From assembly GCA_963978895.1 (NCBI GenBank), contig OZ022241.1:23821573-23885572 (forward strand): a stretch of DNA of 64,000 bases, given 5' to 3'. Below are positions 19,580 to 29,548 of the stretch, in pieces; the stretch's first letter is position 1; the number at the start of each line of letters is the position of its first letter. Under the pieces are notes generated by a model. That model was not told the origin of the DNA, did not search any database, and saw only the letters and a list, made by a program, of their open reading frames with translations. Source of the stretch: Erpobdella octoculata. Taxonomy: Eukaryota; Annelida; Clitellata; Hirudinida; Erpobdellidae. A program made the position numbers and the translations under genes.

Positions 19580-22525
19580 CTAAAAGTTACATAACGAAAG
19601 TTTCGATTTGAATTCATTCAAAGTCTGAGCATTTGCAACATCTTCTTTTAGTTTGTTCCACTCGTTGATGATTCTTGCGCTGAAAAACGTCCGCTTCAAA
19701 GGTCCTGTCCTGTCTTTGTAAAGCTTCATCGGATGACCTCTTGTATTTCTGTTGGAAACTCTAGTAAAGAACTTGTCTGGATCAAGATTAAGACCATTAT
19801 TCAATATATTATATACTAGTATTAAGTCTCCTCTTATTCTCCTTCTCTCAAGGGTCGTCAGCCTACAACTCAACAATCTCTCTTCATAGCTTAAACCATG
19901 CATTCCATTAATTATTTTCGTAGCTCTCCTCTGTACCCTTTCTAGAATATTAATGTCTTGTTTAAGTGAAGGACTCCACACCTGCACACAATATTCCAAA
20001 TGCGGTCTTACTAGTGTTTTATATAGTTTTAGAATTAAGTCCTTGTCTCTGCTCACCATAGTTCTTTTAATTATGCCTAGCACCTGATTCCCTCTATTGG
20101 CTGCCTTAGCACATTGTATTGATGGTTTGGCACTATTATGCACCAGAATACCCAAGTCTCTTTCTTCCGTTGTTTCTTTCAATGTTGTGCCGTTCATCTC
20201 ATACCTACATTTTTGATTTCGCTTGCCCATATGCATGACAGAGCACTTTTCTACATTAAATAACATCTGCCAGTCCTGTGACCATTTATATAATTTTTTC
20301 AAGTCATCTCTGAGCACTTCAGCATCCTCCTCAGTCTTTATTGCTCTGCACAGCTTCGTGTCATCAGCAAACTTATAAATTCTTGACTTAATCCCATCGT
20401 CTAAGTCGTTGATGTAAACTAAGAATAAGGTTGGTCCCAAAACTGATCCTTGTGGAACACCACTTGTGACACTAATCCATTTTGATTTCATCCCATTTAT
20501 TGCAACTCTTTGTCTTCTATCAAGCAACCAACCTCCTATCCATTCTAATAGCTTTCCTTCTATGCCTATTGCCTCAAGTTTCTTACGCAGTCTCTGATGA
20601 GGCACTTTGTCAAAAGCTTTGGCAAAGTCTAAATAAACTACATCAACTGATGGTACTGCATCCAAAAAATCATAAGTATCTTCAAAAAATTCTAATAAAT
20701 TAGTCAAACATGATTTATTGTTCATAAACCCATGCTGACTATCTTTAATTATCTTATGCTCTTCCATATGTCTCATCATATCATCCTTGATAATTCTTTC
20801 CATAACTTTGCAGATAATGCAGGTCAGGCTGACAGGTCTATAGTTACTTGCTTCACTTCTATTGCCCTTTTTAAATAGTGGAACAACAATTGCATCCCTC
20901 CAGTCCTGTGGTATTTCACCTGTTTGCATTGACTTATTCATTAACTCTGCCATTACTTCACCAATTTCCTCTCTTACTTCAAATAGAAACTTCGGATGAA
21001 GTGCATCAATTCCTGGTGTTTTGTCTACTTTCAAACACTTCAGCATCTCAGTAACTCGGCTTTTTGTGAAGATAACTTCTCTTTTGACATCTTTTCCATC
21101 ACCTTGAAACTTCTTACTTGCTACAGGAATATTTTTAATGTTTTCTTCAGTAAAGACTGACCCAAAATACTTGTTCAACAAATCCGCTGTGACTTCATCA
21201 TTAGTAATTAAATTTCCATCTGCATCCTTTAAAGGACCTACTTTATCTTTCTTTTTTTGCCTACTTCTCACATATTTGAAAAAGCTTTTGCTGTCCCTTT
21301 TTATGTTTTCTGTCAGCTTTTGTTCATAGTCTACAATAGTCCTTCTAATAGTCTGTTTGGTGTCATTTCTTATCTTTCTGTATTTTTTTTCCAACTCACT
21401 TAGTTTGCTTGATCTTTCTTCTTCAGAACCCATAGTTACCAGCTCTCGATATTTTTTCCATGCTTTATTTTTGGCTCTCTGTTTTTTTATAATCAACCTA
21501 GTCATCCAGGGATTTTTTTTATTTTGGTTTCTTTGTTTTGGAATATACTTTTCAATAATTTCGTGCATGCACTGAACAAATAGCTTCCAGCTGATCTCAA
21601 CATTAGTACTCTTAACTCTGTCCATAAGATTTTCTCTCGTAATGCTTTCTCTTATTAGACTGTAGTCTGCCTTAAAGTAGTTGTAGCGAATTACATCTGA
21701 ACAACTCTGCCTGTCATGATTCATGACCAAATCCCATCTAATAACCTGGTGATCGCTAGTGCCAAAACATTCACCTACAGTTAAATTATTTACCAAACTT
21801 ATGTCAGCAGTCAGTAATAAGTCTAAAGTATTTTTACTTCTAGTAGGCTCTCTAATTAACTGTGACATGAATTCATCCTCAATAAATTGCATAAATTGTC
21901 TATCTTTATGAGTTTCTCCTTCCAAAGAATGCCAGTTAACGTGAAAATTGAAATCACCCATTATGATTACAGATTCCTTGTTAGCCTTAGAAATTAATTC
22001 ATAAAGCCCCTTATCAACTTCTTCATCAGCATTGGGAACTCTATAGCATACTCCGATTAATAACTTACTATTTTTTTGTCCTATTTCACACCATACACTT
22101 TCTTTAAACATATCATTGTATATATCTTCCCTCTGTACTGCATTCCATTTATGCTTCCCATACAACAATACACCGCCTCCCCTTTGCTTATCCATACCTT
22201 CCGTCACTCTATCTTTTCTAAACATATCGTATCCTTCTAATTTCAGCTCACCATTAGTAATTTTGTCACTTGCCCAAGATTCGGTTAAGCCAATTATATC
22301 CGGATCTTCATTGTTTACATACATTTCCAATTCTGCCATTTTTACTCGGTTTACGAGATTTCTTACATTCGCATAAAAGCACTTACATAAATAGTTTTCG
22401 TGATTAGCAGATCCAAAAGCATGCCTCTTCTTTCTTATTTTATATATATCAGAATTGCTTAGAGTTGTTTCCGTAGCTTCACTACCCTCATGTCTCCAGG
22501 CATACCCTTTACCCTGTATAGCCAT
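19580..22525 (-). CDS. CR1-like ORF2: endonuclease plus reverse transcriptase
   Basis: An uninterrupted 981-residue ORF. Residues about 45-265 form an apurinic-type endonuclease: IIGLTESW (78-84), CYRVPN (160-165), IIMGDFNFH (188-196) and the catalytic GTSDHQ (255-260). Residues about 535-860 form the reverse transcriptase: NYRPVSLTCI (561-570), YLDFAKAFDKVPH (631-643), SGVPQGSVLGP (688-698) and the active-site FADD (719-722). A thumb and C-terminal region with LVRPHLEYCVQVWSP and RRATKI follows, standard for CR1/L2/Jockey-group ORF2. The enzyme nicks DNA and primes reverse transcription of the element's RNA at the cut. Every catalytic motif I can check is present. It overlaps ORF1 by 67 bases in another frame, so translation probably uses reinitiation or frameshifting; the given ATG is the first in frame. 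Confidence 0.9.
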   Translation of the reverse strand: MAIQGKGYAWRHEGSEATETTLSNSDIYKIRKKRHAFGSANHENYLCKCFYANVRNLVNRVKMAELEMYVNNEDPDIIGLTESWASDKITNGELKLEGYDMFRKDRVTEGMDKQRGGGVLLYGKHKWNAVQREDIYNDMFKESVWCEIGQKNSKLLIGVCYRVPNADEEVDKGLYELISKANKESVIIMGDFNFHVNWHSLEGETHKDRQFMQFIEDEFMSQLIREPTRSKNTLDLLLTADISLVNNLTVGECFGTSDHQVIRWDLVMNHDRQSCSDVIRYNYFKADYSLIRESITRENLMDRVKSTNVEISWKLFVQCMHEIIEKYIPKQRNQNKKNPWMTRLIIKKQRAKNKAWKKYRELVTMGSEEERSSKLSELEKKYRKIRNDTKQTIRRTIVDYEQKLTENIKRDSKSFFKYVRSRQKKKDKVGPLKDADGNLITNDEVTADLLNKYFGSVFTEENIKNIPVASKKFQGDGKDVKREVIFTKSRVTEMLKCLKVDKTPGIDALHPKFLFEVREEIGEVMAELMNKSMQTGEIPQDWRDAIVVPLFKKGNRSEASNYRPVSLTCIICKVMERIIKDDMMRHMEEHKIIKDSQHGFMNNKSCLTNLLEFFEDTYDFLDAVPSVDVVYLDFAKAFDKVPHQRLRKKLEAIGIEGKLLEWIGGWLLDRRQRVAINGMKSKWISVTSGVPQGSVLGPTLFLVYINDLDDGIKSRIYKFADDTKLCRAIKTEEDAEVLRDDLKKLYKWSQDWQMLFNVEKCSVMHMGKRNQKCRYEMNGTTLKETTEERDLGILVHNSAKPSIQCAKAANRGNQVLGIIKRTMVSRDKDLILKLYKTLVRPHLEYCVQVWSPSLKQDINILERVQRRATKIINGMHGLSYEERLLSCRLTTLERRRIRGDLILVYNILNNGLNLDPDKFFTRVSNRNTRGHPMKLYKDRTGPLKRTFFSARIINEWNKLKEDVANAQTLNEFKSKLSLCNF

Positions 22526-23190
22526 TCCCCCGACTGGTCATTGCACTGTTTCTCCTTGGCTTCTTTAACTAGCATCTTACACTGTTCCCTTTCGTTTTCT
22601 GTCATGTCGTGACTCACCGAGATCTTGCGATATCGGTCTTCAGCGTTACGCAGTTTGGAAAGAGATTCCATTACTATGTTTTTGGTTTGGGCATCTTTAA
22701 ACTCTACCAGTAATGGTCTGTCTTTGTCTGAGATTTTGCCTATTCTATAAATTTTTTTTATGTCTGAGTTTTCGAGGTTCACTTTAAGGATATCTTTAAC
22801 TACGGTTACAATCTCTTTTTTATCGTCCAATCTTTTTTGGTCATCTTTATCAGAACCGCTTTCCGCAAGCCTATGAATAACTATGTTGTTTTTTTTCTTG
22901 TCATGTAGTTCAGCTTCTTTGAGATGTTCCTCTACTTTTTTAACTTTTTTTTCAATTTTAACCCAAGCCTCTTCTTTAAGCGTGCTAGATTGGCCAGTAA
23001 CAACGAGTTTCTTATCGACCTTTTCACTTATTTCATTAATTGAAACTGAGTAACTTTTTAAAATTTCCTCTATTTTCTTTTCTAATATTTCAATTTTGCG
23101 GCAGTTCATACACACATTGTCCGAAAAGCTTTCCCCACTACCATACATTGCGCATTTTTCGCATTTTACCATATCCTTTGTCTTAACCAT
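22459..23190 (-). CDS. CR1-like ORF1: zinc finger, coiled coil, nucleic-acid binding
   Basis: A 243-residue ORF preceding and overlapping ORF2. It starts with a four-cysteine finger (CEKCAMYGSGESFSDNVCMNC region). A predicted coiled coil follows (IEILEKKIEEILK, KIEKKVKKVEEHLKEAELH). Then comes an RRM-like/ORF1 core of the type in CR1, Daphne and L2 elements (KKNNIVIHRLAES, KKIYRIGKISDKDRPLLVEF, KISVSHDMTENEREQCKMLV) and a short basic end. Such proteins bind element RNA and act as chaperones. No disruption is visible. Confidence 0.85.
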   Translation of the reverse strand: MVKTKDMVKCEKCAMYGSGESFSDNVCMNCRKIEILEKKIEEILKSYSVSINEISEKVDKKLVVTGQSSTLKEEAWVKIEKKVKKVEEHLKEAELHDKKKNNIVIHRLAESGSDKDDQKRLDDKKEIVTVVKDILKVNLENSDIKKIYRIGKISDKDRPLLVEFKDAQTKNIVMESLSKLRNAEDRYRKISVSHDMTENEREQCKMLVKEAKEKQCNDQSGEWLYRVKGMPGDMRVVKLRKQL

Positions 23191-23582
23191 TGTAACTTAT
23201 TCAGACAAGATAGGTAGTATAGTATTATCAAATTTATAGAAAAACAAACAAAATATATTATTATCTTATCTTTTCAGAGTCCGATTAGCGAATTTCTTCG
23301 ATTCTTGACTAGATCCTGTTTCTTTCAGTGTTTGAGCGATAATCCGTTCAGCCTTTTGCACGTGTTCAAAATCTCGAAATTATAGTCATAAATGTTTTCA
23401 AATAAACTATTTAAAATTAGGTTTATTTCAAATATTAACACAACGAGTGCGGATTTGCTCCGGAGACTCAAAATCAAAACAATAACAAAAGATATTTTTC
23501 TTAATATTGTAATGAGGTCGTCTCTGATTGGTCAGGAGCAAATGCGAGCTCGTTTTGCTGAGTTGCTTGTGGATAAAGAATC

Positions 23583-23690
23583 AAACTTTGATCCACGACA
23601 GGAAGTAGGTACATATGTGCTTCCTACATACAGCCAATTCAGTCTTAAAACACACGGTGTAAAGGACTATAAACTATCATAAAAAACTTC
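23583..23690 (+). repeat. Dispersed repeat R2, copy 1
   Basis: A stretch with CAAACTTTGATCCACGACAG, GTGCTTCCTACATACAGCCA and CACGGTGTAAAGGACTATAA. It recurs inverted at 46855-46965, and its end occurs again at 46985-47035. The MULE inserted at one edge of this copy. Nature unknown. Confidence 0.5.
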
Positions 23691-24479
23691 TTTAAGAGAG
23701 GGTTTGTTTATAGACAAGATTGAGGAACCTGAAATAAATCTCAATAATTATTTTCATGAAAGTCAATATTTATTAATATCAACAATTTTAATTTTTCAAT
23801 TCATCTTTAAGTCAAAAGCCTGTTTTTAAAATTTGATTTAAATCCTTTTTGATTATATTTAGAAAAATTTTGTTTAAGCTATCAATCTTTTTCAATTGAA
23901 ATTGTTAACTAATTTACTCAGTATTCAAACTGTTACTATTAACAGGTTAAAGTTTCATCTGGTTGGGTGGCATACAAACTTCAGGAAAAATAAGAAATAA
24001 GAAGCGCATCTGCAAGAGGGTGGTGTTGAATAACGGAATGTTTCATCATTGCATCAAACAGCTGTATGTTCAGCATCAGTAAAAGTCATAAATGTGTACT
24101 ATTTATATTATAGTAGCCCACGTCACTCACTGATTCTGTCACGCTTACGTAATTAGTCGTATAGACTATATCGATGGGCACGTAAGAATTTATTGCGCAC
24201 AGGCGTGTTATAAAAGTTATTATTCAATTGTACATATACATTCTCAGTCCTAGAAATCAAAAGAAGTGGCGCTGCAATCGAAAAATATTATAAGATGAGA
24301 TTTAAACAAATCTCAGAAGGAAGGATCACTTCTCAAAAATGACCGTCAATTCATAAGAAATGTCGTGTATACTAGAATTCTTTAATAACTAATTATTGCA
24401 CTCTTTAATTTCACATCCTTTGAATTTATATGAAATACTTTAGTAAATTGAAAACTTGAACAAAATAAAAAATTTCATT
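23691..24479. other. Gene-free AT-rich DNA
   Basis: No gene recognised. The segment 24,190-24,290 (GCGCACAGGCGTG, ATAAAAGTTATTA) is repeated imperfectly at 24,670-24,770, suggesting shared transposon material. Confidence 0.4.
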
Positions 24480-24809
24480 AAATTTGCTTATATAGACAAA
24501 AAAAATGTTTATGGTTATCAAATACCATTTTGTTTTTGTTGACTATTTTTTATCAAATTTATCCAAAGTACATCGTAATTATAAAACATTCGTCCTTGGG
24601 ACGAGCAAAACCACTATGTATGTATGTAAGCAATTACGCAGGGGTCAGCAATCAGCAGTTGATAAAAATTAGTGAGCGCAGGCGTGTAATAAAAGTTATT
24701 ACGCAAGTGTAGAATGACAGTCTCAAAGATAAAAAGATGGTATTGCAATTAGAAAAGAACATCTAATTAAATTTTAAAATATACGTCATTTTTGACGGGC
24801 TAACTCTAG
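24480..24809 (+). mobile_element. Non-autonomous Helitron, 3' end
   Basis: Ends with hairpin CGTCA-TTTT-TGACG (24784-24797), eight bases, then CTAG followed by T (24806-24810): the Helitron 3' signature. The 330 bases before it share blocks with the element ending at 42312 (TTTATGGTTATC/TTA, CATTTTGTTTTTGTTGACTA). The 5' end is not defined. Confidence 0.65.
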
Positions 24810-26059
24810 TTTTATATATCGATATAAATTAATCTCACTACCAATTTGTGAATTGATTTACTTCTATAGATATAATATCTGTGACGATATATATATTATC
24901 TTTCAGATATGACGTTACAGTGTTCCATTGTCTATAAATATGTCAGCTCAGCAATTATCAGGAAAAGGGAACTATAGTAAAATAAAAGTCAATGTTATGA
25001 GTTGTTTCAGTAATAAGTGAATTTTTTCCACAGATACATTTAAGTCACTAACCATAAATGACTTATAGAAATGAAATCTTTATTTTTCATTTAATTTCGT
25101 TTTTGTCATTAGTTTGACTTTGAAATGTTTAATAAATATCTACAACAGTGTGTTTTTGACTCGGAATCTGAGAATCTAGAGCTGTTTGCAGAAAGGCCAA
25201 TATTTCTCAAGAATGTCTATGAATAAATATGATGATCTAAATTAACAACACACTGTACCCAAACCTAAGTACTTTATTATTCTATTTCATGAAATACCAC
25301 TAAAACCTCTTCTGTTTTTTTTTACTATTATTAACATTTAGCAACCAACAAATAATTTTACACATTTACTCGATTTTAATCTATTTTTATACAATTGTTT
25401 AATCCTAATTTTGATATTATTAATGCTGCTCTACATTTTCAGAAATTACATTTAAAATTTTGTGGGTGGAGCTAAAGGGCTAGTGGATGAAGCTTGCATA
25501 TTTGGTTTGTCAATGAACCCCTAAAACGGGATTACCCACTCCAACCATAACAATGTTGCAACTGTATCATACCAGTAGGAAGAAAATGTTGAAGAGAGCA
25601 TGTGTACAACAATTTAAAGCCATGAACCGACAAAATCATCAAAAATTCCAAAGATGCAGTTTTCCTAATCATGTTACTTCTCATATTAATGCTGAATTTG
25701 ATCCAGAAAAAGACAAACTTTAAATTTCTACTTTCAAACTAAAAGTTCTACTTCTAAATTATGTTTTTCATAGTATGAGAATGTCAATTTTCACTATAAA
25801 AATGACTTTTAATAGTAGCTGCTATTATATGTAAAAATATTGTCAGGAGTAATATTTTTTGTGCAGTGAAATTGGTAAGTTAGCTAAATTAAATTTAACT
25901 AGACTATCACCCATAAAACTCATTTTCTTCGAAATAAAAACAAAATTCCTTATTTGTGTGATTCAATAAGAAAAATCATTCATAAATACAGACTAATTCA
26001 ATAAAACGAAATTAGGGAGAAAACTATCGTAAGTCGTATACATATTATCGTCATCCCTG
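24810..26059. other. Gene-free AT-rich DNA
   Basis: No coding region or element end recognised. Confidence 0.4.
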
Positions 26060-26257
26060 TTTATTTATTGTGCAGTTTTAGGTCTCGGTTGGGGTTGGCT
26101 CGGCGGCCGCGTGTTGAAAGCGAACGTTAGCTGAGTTGGCCTGAGCAGTGTGAGTGAATTCCTTGCTCAACGGAATTACGCCTTGCCGTGACTGAGATTT
26201 GAACCCACGACGGCAGGATGATAGCATAACTGCTTTCACCACTGTGCTACGGCGCCT
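26060..26257 (-). mobile_element. tRNA-derived SINE
   Basis: Read on the minus strand it opens GGCGCCGTAGCACAGTGG, with a polymerase III A box (TAGCACAGTGG, 26239-26249) and a B box (GGGTTCAAATC, 26196-26206) at tRNA spacing. A non-tRNA body of about 130 bases follows (AAGGCGTAATTCCGTTGAGC, CTCACACTGCTCAGGCC). It is not a functional tRNA gene: no acceptor-stem pairing can be drawn. The RNA would be retroposed by a partner non-LTR element. Confidence 0.75.
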
Positions 26258-26399
26258 CTATAATGTTATAATAAATGTGTAATTTTGGCTTCTAAAATGT
26301 GAAATTATTGATACATGCCACGAAGAAATGGTCATGTCATTATTGCAATTTGTAATTTTTTGGGCAGAGACCGGTTTTGCTCCCCCACCTCATCAAGCT

Positions 26400-27690
26400 C
26401 CCCTACGCCATGGACGTCTATATAATAGCAACTGGACAATGAGCCAAATCATTTTGAGCTGTTGTAGTGGAGAAGCTAACTGCAGCATCGTGCAAACACT
26501 ATTGACAAGCAAAAAAATTACATATTTGTAATCAGCAAAATATGCTTGTAATTACCTGATATCGCCACATTTTGTAAAATTGAGAAAAAAATCACCTTTC
26601 TTGGTCCCGCTCCTGTATGAATACCTAGCGTATTATCACAGTCGATCAAACTGGCGAAAAATTAAAATATTTTGTTTTTTTTTGGTTGATTTGCATATGC
26701 TTAATATTAAGAATGAAGAAAACAAGAAAAAATAGACGAATAATTAAATTTTGAGTAAGTAAACCTAGGGAAACGAGACATGACTTCTGCCTCAAGTCTC
26801 AAGTACGTGTCTCGTCCACTCACTCAAAATTTAATTATTCATATATGTTTTCTTGTTTTTTTTTATTTTTTATATTAAACATATGCAAACCAACAAAAAA
26901 AAACAAAATATTTGTTTTTTTTGCCAGTTTGATCGCCTGTGATAATACGCTCATAGATATATCTATGAATACGCTATTCATACAAGAGTGGGACCAACAA
27001 GGTGATTTTTTTCTCAATTGACAAGCAAAACAAGCAAAACAATTATATATTTGTAATTAGAAAAATATGCTTGTAATTACCTGATATCGCCACGTTCTGT
27101 AAAATAAAAAAAATACCTTTTTTGGACCCGCTCGTGTATGAATAGCGTATTATCACAGGCGATCAAACTGTCGAAAAATTTAAATATTTTTTTTTTGGTT
27201 TGCATATGTTTAATATAGAAAATGAAGAAAACAAGAAAAATAAATGAATATTTAAATTTTGAGTGAGTAGACCTATGGAGACGAGTGCCTCAAGTGCGTG
27301 TCTCGTTTCCATAGGTCTACTCACTCAAAATTTAATTATTCATCTATTTTTTCTTGTTTTCTTCATTCTTTATATTTAACACATGCAAACCAACAAAAAA
27401 AAACCAAAATATTTGAATTTTTCGCTAGTTTGATCGCCTTTGATAATATGCTATTCATACAGGAGAGAGTCCAAAAAAGTTGATTTATTTTTAAATTTTA
27501 CAGAATGTGGCGATATCAGGTAATTACAAGCATATTTTTCTGATTACAAATATGTAATTTATTTGCTTGTCAATAGCGTTTGCACTATAACGGGGTTTTT
27601 GATCAGTTAGCCGCCCCACTATTGTGTTGTACCAAAAAAAACTGATCTCTATAATATAACTGGATTGCGCTTAGAGCTGCCTGGGAGTCG
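26400..27690. mobile_element. Two fold-back (hairpin) elements in tandem
   Basis: The first unit has arms 26,502-26,780 and 26,790-27,016; the second has arms 27,045-27,285 and 27,290-27,556. Each arm is about 230-270 bases, nearly complementary, with only a small centre (GTCTCAAGTACGTGTCTCG type). Shared arm landmarks are CTGATATCGCCAC, GATCAAACTG, GCATATG and TCAAAATTTAATTATTCAT. Imperfect outer repeats (GCAAACACTATTGACAAGC at 26,491 and GCTTGTCAATAGCGTTTGC at 27,562) enclose both. No convincing protein. Transcripts would fold into very long hairpins. Confidence 0.7.
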
Positions 27691-28759
27691 CCGCTGGTCG
27701 CCATTTTGGAACTCTTAGGCCACGCCTACCTACCTGATGCTATTGACGGAATATTTTTTGAAGTGTAAAAATACCGAATTTCGCCGCTAGCAATAGCTTT
27801 AATAAACAATATAAGGGAGCAAAACAGTCATTTTATTTGTAAATACGTAATTAATGCAGTTTTCTAGCAAAGTTTATTTGCCGCCAGGGCTATATTTAGC
27901 AACAGTCGTAAGGCGTTTGGCTGAGCAACCTTATTACTGCCTAAATAATTTAATGTGATCCTCAAACTCATGTTGAAAGGTTTAAAAAATAGTGTTTAAG
28001 TTTTAAGTTCGCAAAGATGAAATGTAGAATTTCTGACTTTGTTTCTAGCTTCGTTGAATGCTAGGAAAGCAGTAGCACAAAAATTAAAAAAAAAATTGAT
28101 TCATTTTTAAAGACAATTTAAACAGAAAACATAATATGCAAACAACCATTTAATCGTACAATTTATTTTCACAAAGCTATTTCGATTTTAAGATCATGAA
28201 TCGCAACATCAGTTCAGCCTTGTTAAAGCATCCAAAAAGTGACTTTGTGGAAATAGAATACGCCTTTATTATAGAATAGAGCCGGGCATAGCAAGAAGCT
28301 TCACATCATAGCCCATTGCTATAAAAACCTCAAGTAATTGGTTTGTATATAAATCAATTAATATTTAAAGAATACAAATAAAATAAAACAACGTAATGGT
28401 AATTAGCTTAAGTGTTTTGCTGCAGCGCGGATGTGCTGCGTTGCACGTTAAATTACATCAAAGCCTGAATCAAATTAAACACCTTCACGAATGATAAAAA
28501 ATAAATGAAATTTTAATATGTTATAGTTTACATGTAACTTATTCAGTCTAAACTAAATATATTATTCGCTGACCAATTGTTATAGACCTAGATAACTTTT
28601 AAGATACCGTTTACTTTGAACAAATGCTCAAAGAAAATGTGCTTATTGAATTTTTTTATATACACAACATAACTTCCTACTACATTTCACAAACATTTTG
28701 ATGTTAAAAATTACTAAATAGACTCAAAACTTTTAGAGTAATACAGTTTTTTGTACAAC
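27691..28759. other. Gene-free AT-rich DNA
   Basis: Nothing recognised. Confidence 0.4.
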
Positions 28760-28764
28760 CTATT

Positions 28765-29208
28765 CTGCACTTGCTAAACCAAAGGTTAATAGCAGGATTA
28801 AATATTGAACAAAGAGCTGCTTTTGATGAACTTAAAAATGCTATGCAAAATTAAGATCTTCCAGACTTAAATGACTTGGTTTTTGTGGAAAAACATATGT
28901 CTACAAAACCTTATTGAGTTCAGTGCGCAGTGCTGAGGAATCGCATTATAAGCTGCATCTACAGGAATTGCTGCAAATTTACTACCAGGTGGAAGAACTT
29001 ATCATTTTCAGTTCAAACTACCCGTACCATTGTTAGATACTTCAACATCTTCAATGCGATTAAATACTTTAGATGCAGAGGTTATAAGAAAGTCTAAAAT
29101 TATAATCTGGGATGAGTCTACAATAGCACCCAGCACAGTATTGAAAGCTGTAGATAAGATATTAAAGGAGATAATGAAAAGTTTGAAACCATTTGGTGGC
29201 AAAACTGT
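28765..29208 (+). pseudogene. Helitron PIF1-like helicase, N-terminal fragment
   Basis: Degenerate helicase sequence with several frame breaks: LNIEQRAAFDELKNAMQ (start of the SF1 helicase domain), the region AVLRNR, GIAANLLPGGRTYHFQFKLP, then the open part 29030-29208 (RKSKIIIWDESTIAPS, the Walker B 'DE' block, and KSLKPFGGKTVV). It is the Rep-helicase of a Helitron, which unwinds DNA during rolling-circle transposition. The Walker A loop is lost in the broken part. It ends abruptly where the Gypsy-type LTR begins; the C-terminal part of the same type of protein resumes at 32564. Confidence 0.75.
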
Positions 29209-29399
29209 TGTGTATTGAACTATTCATAAGATCTTTGTATTATTATCTATGCGACGCGGAAGTTGATTGTCCGGGTTTTTTCCTTTTTTGTTCTCAGTTG
29301 GTTATCGTGTGTACTAGTTCAGTGACAATCTCTTTTCTTATATTAAACTAAGTAATGCTATAACAATTATCGTATTTGTGTTTTCGTTTAAACAACACA
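29209..29399 (+). mobile_element. 5' LTR of a Gypsy-type element
   Basis: A short LTR of about 190 bases, TGTGTATTGAAC to AAACAACACA, between the Helitron helicase fragment and a primer site at 29404 (TGGCGACGAGG, complementary to the 3' end of tRNA-Ser(GCU)). No matching 3' LTR is present in the window. Confidence 0.65.
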
Positions 29400-29403
29400 A
29401 AAT

Positions 29404-29414
29404 TGGCGACGAGG
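29404..29414 (+). other. Primer binding site, tRNA-Ser(GCU) type
   Basis: TGGCGACGAGG, five bases after the LTR end; the following TTCGGAT no longer matches the tRNA perfectly. Mag-like Gypsy elements use a serine tRNA, which suits this assignment. Confidence 0.6.
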
Positions 29415-29548
29415 TTCGGATTGAAAAAGATACTTTGCAGAAAATCGAAACTTTCAACCCAGGGCGATAATTGTGCAAGCTGCGAGAACTGATCAGAAAT
29501 TAATTCAAAATTTCTCAAGTTTGTATTAATCCACAAGAACAAACGATT

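Larger units (their letters stand above)
19497..23385 (-). mobile_element. CR1-like non-LTR retrotransposon, apparently intact
   Basis: A full two-ORF element on the minus strand inserted in the MULE. Its 3' end (left) has AATAAAG and then about four TTATG units (19,500-19,519), the short-tandem-repeat tail typical of CR1/L2-type elements in place of poly(A). ORF1 (22459-23190) and ORF2 (19580-22525) are both open. The 5' UTR runs to an unfixed boundary near 23,385. Intact ORFs point to recent activity. Confidence 0.85.
17776..23569 (+). mobile_element. Mutator-like (MULE) DNA transposon, deletion derivative
   Basis: Inverted repeats of about 85 bases (CAAGCAACTC... at 17776; ...GAGTTGCTTG ending 23569; both include the 21-base core from ATTTGCTCCTGACC to AATCAGA or its inverse). 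They are flanked by a perfect 10-bp duplication TGGATAAAGA (17766-17775 and 23570-23579). Target duplications of 8-11 bp are typical of MULEs. A CR1-like element (about 19,497-23,385) is inserted inside, so the MULE itself is only about 1.9 kb and lacks a catalytic core. Confidence 0.75.

Noticed and set aside
26185..26257. tRNA gene
   Set aside because: A and B boxes are present but no acceptor or anticodon stem forms, and a SINE body follows; it is a tRNA-derived SINE head.
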